Assembly (NCBI RefSeq): GCF_008831285.2
Contig: NC_045146.1
Location: 16,569,289-16,633,288, forward strand
Length of the DNA stretch: 64,000 nt
Direction: 5' to 3'
From: Nymphaea colorata
Taxonomy: Eukaryota > Streptophyta > Magnoliopsida > Nymphaeales > Nymphaeaceae
Below, one piece after another: positions 23,882-35,674 of the stretch. Every line of letters begins with the position of its first letter. Position 1 is the first letter of the stretch. The notes under the pieces were generated by a model that was given only the letters and a program-made list of their open reading frames with translations, was not told the origin of the DNA and ran no database searches. A program made the translations under genes and the position numbers.

Positions 23882-26345
23882 GTGAGTTTGTCTCACTGGG
23901 TTCGCCTTTCTTCGATACATTTCTTCCTCTTAAGACCGGTTCTTCGTTTGTTTGTTTGTTTTTTTTAAATTTTGGATGACTTACTGGATTCTGACCTCGA
24001 AATGAGATTTCCTCTATGTCTTTCTCTTGGATTAAGCTTATATTTCAAGGGATGCATTTTGCTTCTACCATTCTCGCATCATTGGTAATCAGGAGCTTTG
24101 CTATAAGGATTCCCTTTTATTATTTTTCGAGCTTTTCTCCAAGCATACTACAAGATGACTTTTTTTGGTTCCTTCCCCCTCGCTTTTCTGTTCACTTGGT
24201 GCGGCATTTCCCTGTTATTTGGATCTGGTTTTCGTGGACGATAGGGAGGTTTTCTCCACTTGGTCCTTTGTCAATCTGGTTCTTTTGATCTCTGTTTTCA
24301 TCTTGGTGCTAGGGAAGCAGGGGTTTCCTTCTGCGAGTCTTATTTCAGTTTTTTTCTTGAAGGTGCTCGATCATTTGCATTACACTTGCTGTTTCATGAG
24401 TTTCTTTGTTGCTCGGTTTTGTTACTTTTGGTTTTTAGAAGATGGTGATGGTGATGCGTATCTTGTTGTACTTTCTCTCCTTTTAACTTGTCTGAGTTTT
24501 GGACGTCATGAGGGATAGCAGAAACATTCTATGATGCAGTGGAATGAATTTTTCAGAATTACCTTTTGATGCTCGAGTCAGATTAGAACAGTTTTTTTTG
24601 CAAAGCTTTGGTAGTCTGAAAATCTAAAATATGAAAAATGCGAGAAATCAGTTCATGACGTCTTTTCCTTATTTCCCTCGTTAATCATAGATAACAATGG
24701 GATAAGTGCTCTCGGTGGCATTGTTTTGTGTGTTAGGGCACAAGCATCGCTAGTAGCTGCCCGTAGAGAGGCTTACCTCTTTGGTATTCTTCAATTCTGT
24801 CCTGGGCTTCACTGTTCTGAGATTGGACCAGATAGAGGCTTCCTTCCGTGTTGCTTCAAACCTTCTTCTCTTGAAGGTTAGTTTATGATGGATGAAGAAG
24901 TTCTTTTATAAACACGACGTATATGTGCACTAGGCTGACATTGGCTGGATTCAGGGGCAGCAATGTCATGGCACAACTGCCATTTTTGTCTTTACGTTTA
25001 ACCAGATTGCTTCCTTTGGCCTCATCATTTTGTTCGGCTAACTATTTCCATTCATATCGATTGGCATCTATAAGCCTCTGGATTCTTCCTTGAAGAAAAT
25101 TTTGACCTGCCCTCTAGAGGTTATTCTTCTCATGTGTGTTTTTCTGTATGTTCTGGAACTTCTGCATCTTCTCCCTATTCCAATAGCCGAGAATACTTTA
25201 TTGTAAATTAATTCAGTTTTTTCATATACCGTATATGGCTTGTTTGGTGTTTTCTACGTTTTATGCTGAAGCTGCAAATAATTGCTCTTTATTTGAAGAA
25301 AGCCTTGTGGTACACAAACCATAATTTCCTTTTTTTTCTTTTGGACTTATTCTGCAAGATGTTGGCCGTGGACTTCCATTTATTTGCTGAAAGAAATATT
25401 TAACACATGGGCAAGATGTGATTTCCATTGTTGTGTCATTCAGGTGCTAGTTAGTCAGCTTCAGAATTTTCGTGAGCCTGAAATCTTGGTTACAATTTTA
25501 CTGTTGTTTAAGATTCTCCACATATTTTCTTTGCTCTCTTGAATATTTGTTCTTTAAATGACTCCTTCATCTGCTCACTTTAGAAATGTTCTTTTATGAA
25601 GCTGTGGAAATCCGTAGGAGAGCATTTCCTCGTGGTACTAATTACCAAAACACATCGATCCTTTTAAGTTACAATAAATTCATGTCAAATTATGACTGTT
25701 TGCCTATACAAAGATCATGATTCAAAATATCAGTGAAAATGGAGAGAATATGTTGGCTTCGTAATTTTATTTATTTATTTTTATTAATTACAAGGGTTAC
25801 TGTGAGAATAATGCTCTGTTCTGATTTGTTTTCCTTCAAAATTAATATTAAATGCTATTACAAAGTTATTACGACTTTTTGACAGCTTTCTCGGGGTGCT
25901 GATTATCACAATTTCTACCTACTGCTATTTTACAATCTTTATTACGAAACTAGATGTCCACCTAAGTGATTTTTCTAAAATCTGTATGGCCTGAAATTCT
26001 TAGTAATGCACAAAATCCGCTGCACATTCTGTATCGGATAAATGTTGTTTGGTTGGTAAGAACCTTTCCACGACCAGAATTGTTTGAGTCAACCATCACA
26101 ATATCCTTCTACTGCGTGCTTAAACCCGTAACTAGGATATTCGTGGTGGCCTGCAACTTTGGCTTCATTGCTTGTAGATTTGTCTGATTCATCATGTTTG
26201 TGAAACAATTCCTTTGATGAGTATACTTTTCTACTTAACCTCTTGCGTTTTGTTTTGCTTGGAAATACCTGTACTTATGTCATTTTAAGTCTCTAATCTG
26301 CTTCTCTTTCTCTTGTACCTGTACCGTTTATGATACTTGTTTTAG
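23882..26345 (+). other. Large intron in the 5' leader of the ferredoxin gene
   Basis: Inferred from a strong donor (GGTG/GTGAGT at 23882) and an acceptor (TTTTAG at 26344-26345) that leave a short leader before ATG 26377. The region between has no conserved coding. The word TTGGATCTG at 24219-24227 matches the published TTNGATYTG motif of enhancing plant introns and lies about 340 nt into the intron, where such signals act. Confidence 0.6.
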
Positions 26346-26376
26346 GTGCTTCTCTGTGCTATTGGCCAGGTGAGTC

Positions 26377-26832
26377 ATGTCAACCGCTGCACTTCCAAGC
26401 GTCTGCAAATTCAGAAGCGCTAGTAACAACTTACACAGGAGTCGTGGTTTGTTTGTGAAAGGCACCTCTGTTGTCTTCAGAAACAATGTAGGAAAGGTAT
26501 TTGGGCTCAAAGCATCTGGTTTCCGCGTATCAGCAATGGCGACATACAAGGTGAAGCTGATCGGACCTGATGGTTCAGAGACTGAATATGATGCTCCAGA
26601 CGATGTATACATCCTGGATTCTGCTGAAAATGCAGGTGTGGAGCTCCCCCACTCCTGCCGAGCAGGCTCATGCTCCACTTGCGCTAGCCAAATAGTTTCT
26701 GGTTCCGTTGATCAGTCCGACGGGTCCTTCCTAGATGATTCACAAATTGAGAAGGGGTTTATGCTGACCTGTGTTTCATATCCAACTAGCGATTGTGTCA
26801 TTCACACACACAAGGAAGAAGATCTTTATTAA
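26377..26832 (+). CDS. FD3: Plastid 2Fe-2S ferredoxin, non-photosynthetic (root, Fd3) type
   Basis: A 151-aa precursor in one coding exon. Residues 1 to about 54 are Ser/Arg-rich and poor in acidic residues, a plastid transit peptide; the mature protein starts near [10 protein letters not shown] and is about 97 aa. Cluster ligands are C94, C99, C102 and C132 (Cx4Cx2Cx29C). The segments [19 protein letters not shown] and [11 protein letters not shown] match root-type Fd3 rather than leaf ferredoxin. Root-type ferredoxin takes electrons from NADPH through root FNR and passes them to nitrite reductase, sulfite reductase and glutamate synthase in non-green plastids. The start is fixed by the transit peptide. 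The final 41 coding bases and the stop belong to a perfect 49-bp tandem duplication whose second copy lies in the 3' UTR. Confidence 0.95.
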   Translation: MSTAALPSVCKFRSASNNLHRSRGLFVKGTSVVFRNNVGKVFGLKASGFRVSAMATYKVKLIGPDGSETEYDAPDDVYILDSAENAGVELPHSCRAGSCSTCASQIVSGSVDQSDGSFLDDSQIEKGFMLTCVSYPTSDCVIHTHKEEDLY

Positions 26833-26889
26833 TCAATGGAATTGTGTCATTCACACACACAAGGAAGAAGATCTTTATTAATCAATGGA
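26792..26889. repeat. FD3: Perfect 49-bp tandem duplication across the ferredoxin stop codon
   Basis: Copy 1 is 26792-26840 and copy 2 is 26841-26889, with no mismatch. The unit starts ATTGTGTCATTCACACACAC and includes the last 13 codons and the TAA stop. Because 49 is not a multiple of three and the stop is in copy 1, the protein is not changed; copy 2 is 3' UTR. Confidence 0.95.
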
Positions 26890-29828
26890 ATTCGTTAGGA
26901 GACCTGATAGATCATTTGCCCTTCCCTTGAGCATGAACCAGGTGGAAGGGACCTTTCTCACATTTGTCATGCTCTTGTAGTCGTTTTGGCTTGGATATCT
27001 GCTTTGTGATGTAATGCTAAAACGGAAAAACTGCTAGAATTGCTTCTGCAACTGTACTAGACAATAACGAAGTTGGAAAGTTCTTTGGAATTCTTTTGCG
27101 TCCCTGAATTTGTTTCAGCATCATCTTGTGGTGTATAATGCTTCAATTGTGGAGATTCCAAGAACGGTGTCATAAGTCAAGCATTCATTTGTCTTAGATG
27201 ATTTGTGCCATCTATGGATGAGAAAGGATCAGCGCAAGCTTTGAACCAGTGGAGAAGTTGGGGCAGGCAATGGCCGTCAGTTGACCAGTCATGGTTTAAA
27301 CCTCATGAACGTTGCCTTTGTGAAAGTTGAAGCAAGGTGTGACTGTTGCAACTAGGAAGCTGCAGACTGGGGGTTTATCAAAAAAGGGACAAAGATTTAA
27401 TGGGCAGTTCTTAGTTCCTAGCACACTTACATGTTCTTTCATGTCATTGGCTTTGCAAGCATAGAAGATAAGCTATATATACAGAAGGATTGCAAGCATT
27501 GATTATATACAGAGAGAGAGAGGGAGAGAGAGAGAGAGAGTAATGGGTTGGTCCAATATGACCAAGAAATGCTTCTGTCTTGACCTAATCCATTTGCATC
27601 AGTAGTCCATCACATCCAAGATTGAGGCCCATAAACAATTCTTGCTTGAAACTGAAAGTTTCTACAAGTACCAGTGCATAATCTCATTCAACGTGGTTGG
27701 CAAAACAGATATCGGAAATTCAAATTTCAGATGGACCAATTGATAGTTTACGAATACGAGACTATTGTAAAAGACTATTCTCTTTGACAATGCTGCAATT
27801 GGGTTAAATGAAGAGGGCACTGTGCTCCAATTTGGTTTCAGGATGGACAATGGCCGCCATTGAACTTCAAAGAACAATAACCTATATAGAAGATATTATA
27901 TATTTAAATCTTCATATTATGCACTTAAATATGCTCCTGATCTTGCCTCTTAGTGTTTTAAAACTGTTTCTCTTAAATTTAATTGTATAAATAGATGGAA
28001 ATATATGATAAAAATTTTAAAAATTTCACTCTTTAAAATGAATTTCATAAGTTGAAAAGTTTATGGTGGGGAACTTTTAAAACCTTGGAAAATTAATTTA
28101 TACAATTTAACTTGCATGATTGCTATTTTTTAGTTGTATGGTTTTGAATATTTTACTTTCATTTATTTATACAGATCAGCAACCATAATGCTCGAAGCAT
28201 GCAGGATTAATTGGGAAGAATGCTTGACTGCATACTTTTATTATTTCACTCCAAATATATGCAGTTTTATTAAAGTTTCGAAACTTAAGCCTATTTTCGT
28301 TAATCCACTAATATTAGGTGTCCGTTTGCAACATATTCATTTCACTTTTCCTTCCCATGTGGGAAGACAGCGGAGCCCAACGGGCTTCGAATCAAATTGG
28401 CGAATTTAATTTCATCAATTGGCCGGATAGGAGTGTTGCGTGTCACACGATACATATTTTTTTATATTTTAAATTCTTTTGAACGTTCTCTTATTTTTTC
28501 CTAAAACTATACATAATAATATTTTTTATGTTAAAATATTTTTATGTTTAGTCATAAGCAACTCTCAAGGGTTTTAGCATATTGATTTGATCACCTAGTC
28601 ACTGATTCGAATAGAATATCAATATCTCCTCAAAGTTAGTGTATTAATACACTTGCATAAATGTGTCGTTTTTGGCAAATGAAACACTTTGTGAATGTTC
28701 CATGAATCTGCCTTCAAGATTAAACCTTTAGTTCTAGTATTTCATAAAACTACCATAATTTTTGAGGTAGATTCATTGAATACTCACACGGTATTTTAAC
28801 TACCAAACAACCTCTAAGGGTTTGATACCAAACACCTATCCAGGACTAATGCCGATCTAATTTAAATTTTAAATTTTTAATAAAAATAATAAATAAATAA
28901 ATAATTAAAGACAAATTTCTAAGTGCACTAGATGGCCACAGCTGATTAAGATGTTGTCTTTATGCCTGTCTGCCAGCCATAAAATATAATGCAAATTCAT
29001 GCTTGGCTTATGGCACTTTATGCCAATTAATAGAGCTGAGCAGATCACGTGATCTGTCAAATTCAACCTCTCATCTCGCCGTTCATTAATGGCATGGTAC
29101 CCTTAGATCCACTAGAAAAAAAAAAAGAAAGAAAAAAGAAAAAGAAAAGGTGCCAATGACATGATCATGTGTGATGTCTTGATGGAGTAATTTGATCAAC
29201 AGAATGGATGGCTTCGATCTTAGATCGGTTTTGCATTGAAGGTGTTTTGCAAGTTAACGTTATCTATTGCTTTGGCTGAATTTGACTATGATCTCCGTGA
29301 GATTCAAAGAATATATGACAATCCATGATTATCTTTATAAGTTCTTAATCCGACAGTAAGAACTTCTCAGCTCCACAGGAAAATCAAGATCAACTGTGCT
29401 TCTACTGAAGAGGACCGAGCTACATGCAACTGAACGTGGCCAAACGTAGGCCATCCCTCAAAATCGTTGGATTATAGAAGTAGAACCATTCACTTTTTGA
29501 GATCTCTAGTTTCTTTGAGGTGCAATTGGTGAATCCCCACAGGAACTTCTGCAGAGATGATAATGACAATTTACAGAACAATAATTGTCGAACATGTTAC
29601 TGAGGTAAAAATGATTCTTATGGTCTTCAATAATTCATCCATCGTCATCAGGAAAAATGAATGTGGCCTCCCCATTTGAACGTTAGATCGGATACGCCTT
29701 TCAGACATCGATGTCTGTTTCCTGCTTAAAAAAGCAAGCTTCTTTGTTCTTTTCGATATGCCAAACTTTTTTACACAGACTGTGCAGGCAAAATCGTCCC
29801 CCTTTATCCATATGTATTGCAGCTTTCT

Positions 29829-29865
<37 letters not shown>

Positions 29866-31562
29866 ATTTGTAAATGTATCAAGTATCTGAGTTGGTCTTC
29901 AAATCTTTAGAAATATTATATTCTAGTTAATTTGCATGAACAAGTCTTGCACATGTTAATTATATATATAAGAGAGAGAAATAGAGAGACTAATCTGGCT
30001 AGTTTTATCCTTATCTTATTCCTTTAAATCTGGCTCGCGTTTCATCGTTTTCTTTTATCTCTTCTAGTTCTTTTTCGACCAGGACAAGGAGAAAAGGCAT
30101 ATGCATATCATTTTACGTATATTATGAAAATGGGAAACCACAAACTTGCATTATGTAGCTAAGACATGTTTAGCACTAGGTGCATTCAGTTCTATTGGCT
30201 GTTCAAAATCCCATGCGCCCATCGGAAAAACTCTGGCTTACTATACAAGATATAAAGTAGAACTTTTATGGGCTCCATTAAAGCAAACGCCATTAAAAGC
30301 ATCTGTGCTATCCTTTCACAGAGCCATATGTCAATTAATGAATTACAAGACAATCATTTCACGTTAACCTCAACACTCATACACTGAATAAACAACAAAA
30401 AAGGCATTCAACAGGTTCTTCTGCCAAATTAAAGCCTTAAAGCATTCAGTTACTTGGAATACTTTGTACCATCCTTTCAGAGACGCATCGTGACAATATG
30501 GAAACCGTGACCTCACATTATTTTTGGAAATATAATATATAACCAAGCCGTTTCCTGATTCTTCATTCTTTTAGAAAAATTTCAAAAGCAGCATCAGCCT
30601 CATTAAGCTTGCAAACTGAAAATTTTACGAGTCCATTTGATTGAAAGATCTACCACACAAGGAAATTGTCTCAAATTTTGTGGTGAAGATTGGCGGATTG
30701 CAACCAAGGACATGGGCCAGGAGCAATGTTACTGAATCGGTGTGCTACTCGTTGCATGGGGAGTATGACAGTTGAGAATAATAGTAAGCAAGGGCAGGGA
30801 TGAAGGAATACCCAAATTGTTCGCATGCTTCCAAATGGGTCGCCACCACTGAGAGTGCTTGTTCTCGATCCTATAAGGAAAGAGAGAAGTGGGGAAGGAA
30901 GAAAGAGGAAAAAAACAAGGAGTGATGGTGGTGGGAGGGGGCAGAAGGAGCCAAATCACTCAGGCTTTTTGGCTCATACAGAGACGAGACCAGCGGAAGT
31001 GGAGTTATTGGAGAGAGAGAGTGAGATGTTAAAAGAAGGATGGGAGGAAGGAGGACCTCTTCCCCAGGTGTTCAACAGTAATCCCATTTTCATCTTTACT
31101 TTCTGTCAGTTTCCCCCCTGTGCAAAAGGATAGCGAACACGACACGGCCGTATCTGCTCCGTCGGCATCTCTCTTCTCTCTTTCACGGCAACCAATGAAA
31201 TTCTCTCTCTAGAAGAGACCAACGAAGCATCTCCCCATCTCTTATCTCTCTCGGGGCGACGATGGAGGAGTTCCACAGAGATCCAGTATTGTACACTCAG
31301 AAACATATCACTAAATGGAGTACAAATATATGGCAAGAAAAACCTCCAAAACTGAGAAGGAGAAAGGCATGTTCCACATGATCACCGTAATAGCAAAAAC
31401 AAAGATCCAAAATCATGGACAAACTTCACTACGACATCCAGCAAACCAAAGTCGGAATATATATAAATGTCTCTCGACCAGCACTTTAATAGTATTTACA
31501 CATCGCACCAATCGCTTGCCTTCCTGGATGATGGGGATCAATCAGCTCGAATCTTCCAGGAA
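26890..31562. other. Intergenic region between ferredoxin and GID2
   Basis: About 4.7 kb. The first 300 bp are likely ferredoxin 3' UTR. It holds GA microsatellites at about 27513-27540 and 29828-29864, a MITE remnant at about 28663-28814, and at its right end the probable 3' UTR of the minus-strand F-box gene. A purine-rich stretch (30880-31060) gives spurious open frames. No gene recognised. Confidence 0.5.
28663..28814. mobile_element. Decayed MITE related to the 10899 element
   Basis: The right end reads CTACCAAACAACCTCTAA, very close to the CTGCCAAACGACCTCTAA end at 11031-11047. The left end GTGTCGTTTTTGGCAA is a weaker match. The interior shares TTCCATGAATCT and AATTTTTGAGGTAGATTCAT words. 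Borders are approximate. Confidence 0.45.
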
Positions 31563-32207
31563 TTAGCGTTTTGGGGACTGAAGGATCCCTCCACCAGTGG
31601 GGAGATGAGGTTGTTGTTGGGAGGAGCTGGGATTCATCTTCTCGTAGTAACGGATTGAGAGGAGCGAGAGAGAGAGGTGTACCTCGTCTTTCCCCCATCG
31701 AGCAGAGGCTGAAGGGGGGGCGACGCTCAGAGGCGCTCTGCTGATGGATAGCGGACCAGAGGAATAAGAGGAAGAAGAAGGAGAAGAGGAAGGCGGTGGC
31801 TTGATAAAGGGCCAGATGTAGAGGGAGTGGAGGCGGCGGAAGCCGCCGAGGGCGAGGACGACGGAGCGGAGCTGGCCGGTGGAGCAGCCCGTGTTGGCCC
31901 AGTGTCGGTTGCAGATAATCTCCCAGAGGCGCTCGTCCATGGCCGTCCGGTGCCACTGACGGCTGACACACGCCGCCGTCCCCAGAGTCCTGGCGTCCAT
32001 GTGCTTGAACACCTCGAACAGAAGGTCCTCATCGAGCCTGAACTCCTCCTCCACCTGCCGCTCATCCTCCTTCATGGCGTCCTCCTCCTCGTCGGCTTCG
32101 TCTTCCTTCATGACATCGTCCTCCTCGTCTTCCATCATGGCCTCCTCCCCCTCCCTCCTCCTCTTGCTCGCGTCTCCTTCAGTGGATTCCTCCAACGGCC
32201 TCTTCAT
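31563..32207 (-). CDS. GID2: F-box protein GID2/SLEEPY1, gibberellin signalling
   Basis: A 214-aa single-exon F-box protein. It is the substrate adaptor of an SCF ubiquitin ligase that brings DELLA repressors to degradation when gibberellin is bound by GID1, acting in the nucleus. The frame opens further upstream only from a TTG; ATG 32207 gives the family's MKR start. After a basic KRRR patch (15-18) comes an unusually acidic stretch (about 21-55). The F-box follows at about 56-94 (FRLDEDLLFEVFKHMDARTL). Then come the conserved GQLRSVVLALGGFRRLHSLY block (111-130) and the C-terminal LSLSLLSIRYYEKM block (178-191), both needed for DELLA recognition in SLY1/GID2. Between them sits a Ser/Pro-rich insert (about 136-168). 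Length is longer than SLY1 (about 151 aa) and close to rice GID2. No intron, as in SLY1. Confidence 0.95.
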   Translation of the reverse strand: MKRPLEESTEGDASKRRREGEEAMMEDEEDDVMKEDEADEEEDAMKEDERQVEEEFRLDEDLLFEVFKHMDARTLGTAACVSRQWHRTAMDERLWEIICNRHWANTGCSTGQLRSVVLALGGFRRLHSLYIWPFIKPPPSSSPSSSSYSSGPLSISRAPLSVAPPSASARWGKDEVHLSLSLLSIRYYEKMNPSSSQQQPHLPTGGGILQSPKR

Positions 32208-32812
32208 CCGGAGGGCGAGAGAGAGTGAACCAGAGGAGAGGAGGAGAAGGGCGACGTCCTTTATTTCTCTCCCTTTTTTGAGGGACAATCACAATCACGC
32301 TGCCCTTCCACAATGAATTCTTGATGCTTCTCTTTTCACCTTTTGTGGTGGGTGCGTCTGTCGAGAGAGAGAGATTGTGGTCGTGGAGGTCATTCATGGA
32401 GTGGAAGATAATTGCCTGCAGATGCGTTTTATCAAAGCATTGATGATTTAACGGAACAGTTGTTTTACTAAGCTAACCTTGCTTTTGATACACTGTTCCT
32501 GTCGAAGGGTAACGCTCAAGGAAATCGAGCCGATTACGTACTCTACACTCTCATTAACAACAGTCAAAATATAACTATGTCTAAATTGTAACATTGTTTT
32601 TTTCACTTAAATCTTAAAATCCTGAGTAAGATAGGGCCAACTGAATTCAAATCCAAAAAATACATAAATTTTTAGTTTTTTCAATGTATTTTTTTTTTTC
32701 ATTGACTGGGGTGGGGCCATGGCCTAGTGCCCCCCCAAGGTAATTCACCAATCTGTCGACTTGATCTGGCGAGTCAAAGTGAGCTGATTGTGATTGGCAA
32801 CGCCTACTCGAG

Positions 32813-34480
32813 CTTTATGAGGTGGGGTCGAGCTCCGCTCACGAGTTAGACTCTTTTAAGCTCATGTGACTCGTTTACATTCTTATCAATAGCCTGAAGA
32901 CTTCATTTTTTCCTTCAAGAAAGACCGAAGTCTAAACTCAAGGTGCCTCGAAGAATAGGTGCAAAAATATATCGCAAAATCAACAAGGCGTCGGCGAACC
33001 TTTATTATGCTAGCTAATACAAGGTTTGGAAACTAAAACTTATAAATATTTAAAAACGTTTAATACAATAAAAATGCTTAAATTTATAGCTTTATATCAG
33101 CCAACATTCTCGATAAGTTCGAGTCAATGACATGACACAGCTAGTGAGGTAAAACCAAGGCGGGTCTGGTGAGGTCCACCAAAAAGTAAAGGTCTAAGGT
33201 TAGTTAACTTTGACTATCCTAGGGTTAGTTAACTTTGACTATCTGTCATGGAAATTGACTACCAAGATTTTAAATTCCTCCCAAAACATGATTTAGCAGA
33301 TCATTAGGTAGGGGTTAGTCCAAGGGCAGAAAAGGAGGCTATAACTTTTCAATGCACATTATGTTGCTTTATGAGGTGGGGTCGAGCTCCGCTCACGAGT
33401 TAGACTCTTTTAAGCTCATGTGACTCGTTGACATTCTTATCAATAGCCTGAAGACTTCATTTTTTCCTTCAAGAAAGACCGAAGTCTAAACTCAAGGTGC
33501 CTCGAAGAATAGGTGCAAAAATATATCGCAAAATCAACAAGGTGTCGGCGAACCTTTATTATGCTAGCTAATACAAGGTTTGGAAACTAAAACTTACTTA
33601 TAAATATTTAAAAACGTTTAATACAATAAAAATGCTTAAATTTACAACTTTATATCAACCAACATTCTCATAAGTTCGAGTCAATGACATGACACAGCTA
33701 GTGAGGTAAAACCAAGGCGGGTCTGGTGAGGTCCACCAAAAAGTAAAGGTCTAAGGTTAGTTAACTTTGACTATCCTAGGGTTAGTTAACTTTGACTATC
33801 TGTCATGGAAATTGACTACCAAGATTTTAAATTCCTCCCAAAACATGATTTAGCAGATCATTAGGTAGGGGTTAGTCCAAGGGCAGAAAAGGAGGCTATA
33901 ACTTTTCAATGCACATTATGTTGCTTTATGAGGTGGGGTCGAGCTCCGCTCACGAGTTAGACTCTTTTAAGCTCATGTGACTCGTTGACATTCTTATCAA
34001 TAGCCTGAAGACTTCATTTTTTCCTTCAAGAAAGACCGAAGTCTAAACTCAAGGTGCCTCGAAGAATAGGTGCAAAAATATATCGCAAAATCAACAAGGT
34101 GTCGGCGAACCTTTATTATGCTAGCTAATACAAGGTTTGGAAACTAAAACTTACTTATAAATATTTAAAAACGTTTAATACAATAAAAATGCTTAAATTT
34201 ACAACTTTATATCAACCAACATTCTCATAAGTTCGAGTCAATGACATGACACAGCTAGTGAGGTAAAACCAAGGCGGGTCTGGTGAGGTCCACCAAAAAG
34301 TAAAGGTCTAAGGTTAGTTAACTTTGACTATCCTAGGGTTAGTTAACTTTGACTATCTGTCATGGAAATTGACTACCAAGATTTTAAATTCCTCCCAAAA
34401 CATGATTTAGCAGATCATTAGGTAGGGGTTAGTCCAAGGGCAGAAAAGGAGGCTATAACTTTTCAATGCACATTATGTTG
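32813..34480. repeat. Three-copy tandem array, unit about 557 bp
   Basis: Units start at 32813, 33367 and 33924 (554, 557 and 557 bp), each beginning CTTTATGAGGTGGGGTCGAG. Units 2 and 3 look identical by eye. Unit 1 differs by a handful of substitutions, a missing 4-bp CTTA-type step and a 1-bp insertion. Each unit holds an internal 25-bp direct repeat (GGTTAGTTAACTTTGACTATC twice) and starts with a piece of the CTCGAG-type repeat. No open frame is conserved. Confidence 0.93.
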
Positions 34481-34796
34481 CTTTTAGTCATTGCGAATAT
34501 AATCCAATGCCCATACGATTCACCTTGATTTTTTTTGTCATGTATTAAGTCCGAATCTCCTTTTAAAGTCCTCAAAGTTCCCCCAACTGCAGATTACATG
34601 TGTACATGTTGCTATGTTGTTGTACGTAATATAAAAATAATTGAATTGACCAACAACATGAATTATATATGGTTTAGGCACTGTTGTCAGAATTAGTATT
34701 TTTCTGTTGCCTTCATCTACTTTAGTCCTTCCATGCTCTAAAAAATAGATTATCAGAAGGTATATTTAGAGAAAGAGAATCTCTTTTAAAGGCTAG

Positions 34797-34975
34797 TCAG
34801 GGGCAGAGACAGAAAACTTTGGTTAAGGAACATTAATTATATAATTTTTAATTTTTTTAAAGGCACCCATATATAAATTATATGAAAAAACTGTCCTAAA
34901 GTTTTAATATGAAAATAAACAACACTTTTTGTGGGCCTGTATGAGCAATTGCCCACACTATGCCCACACCTGCCT
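34797..34975. mobile_element. Decayed hAT-like MITE
   Basis: The left end TCAGGGGCAGAG and the right end CTGCCTCTACCTGA are imperfect inverted repeats of the CAGGGGCGGAGCC kind seen in plant hAT-derived elements. No clear target duplication remains. Confidence 0.4.
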
Positions 34976-35674
34976 CTACCTGAACATAGAGGTTTGAATT
35001 TTTCCATGTCAGCTTGGCATGTCTTATTTAGACCGACTACAAATTAGTGACGAAGTGAAAGGAAAATAAACGTAAGTGCCGCAAAAGCTGGTTGAAAACC
35101 AGGTTTTCTTGTTCTAAGAAAACTCAGTTTCATGTATTGCCAAACGCAAAACTCTAAAATGGCGATTTGAGCATGTAGCCAAACGCTCTTTAAAACTTTT
35201 TATCTCACGATGCTCTTTGATGAATAAGGCATTGATCACAAAAGGAACACGTGTTGCATCTTTCACCAGAGCTCGTTTTGTAGGACAAGAACACGAACAT
35301 GAAGTTGTCGAGGCTCTTAAGTTTGCATCAAGACAATTTATCCTTATCTTTCTGAAGCGAATGCGTTTGTCATTGTCGCCCATTTGATAAATTAGCTTTC
35401 TACACGTTCTTCGCTACAGAATATATATTTTTTTCATAGCAAACACAAGTTGACTACAAGTTTTTTTATTATTATTTTTTTGGTGCACAATATGTTGTTT
35501 GATTAGGCAAAGTTTTTCCCACCAGTGGGAAGAACGACAGTATATCAACTGTCTACCAGTCATTGCCATGGTAGACTGGTGAAGATCATTGCATCAAGTG
35601 CATACCAAAAAGCGTGTTTCTTGTATGGAGATCTTAAAAAGGAAGTTTCATAAATATTGAAACAATTATCACTA

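Noticed and set aside
31262-31380. ATG in a good context after a CT-rich leader-like stretch, opening about 39 codons
   Set aside because: The frame is short, has no recognised motif and no clear downstream exon, and lies in what is probably GID2 3' flanking sequence.
31827-32316. Plus-strand frames of 133 and 105 aa opposite GID2
   Set aside because: Antisense of the acidic and F-box coding region; rich in Ser from the CTC/TCC codons of the opposite strand.
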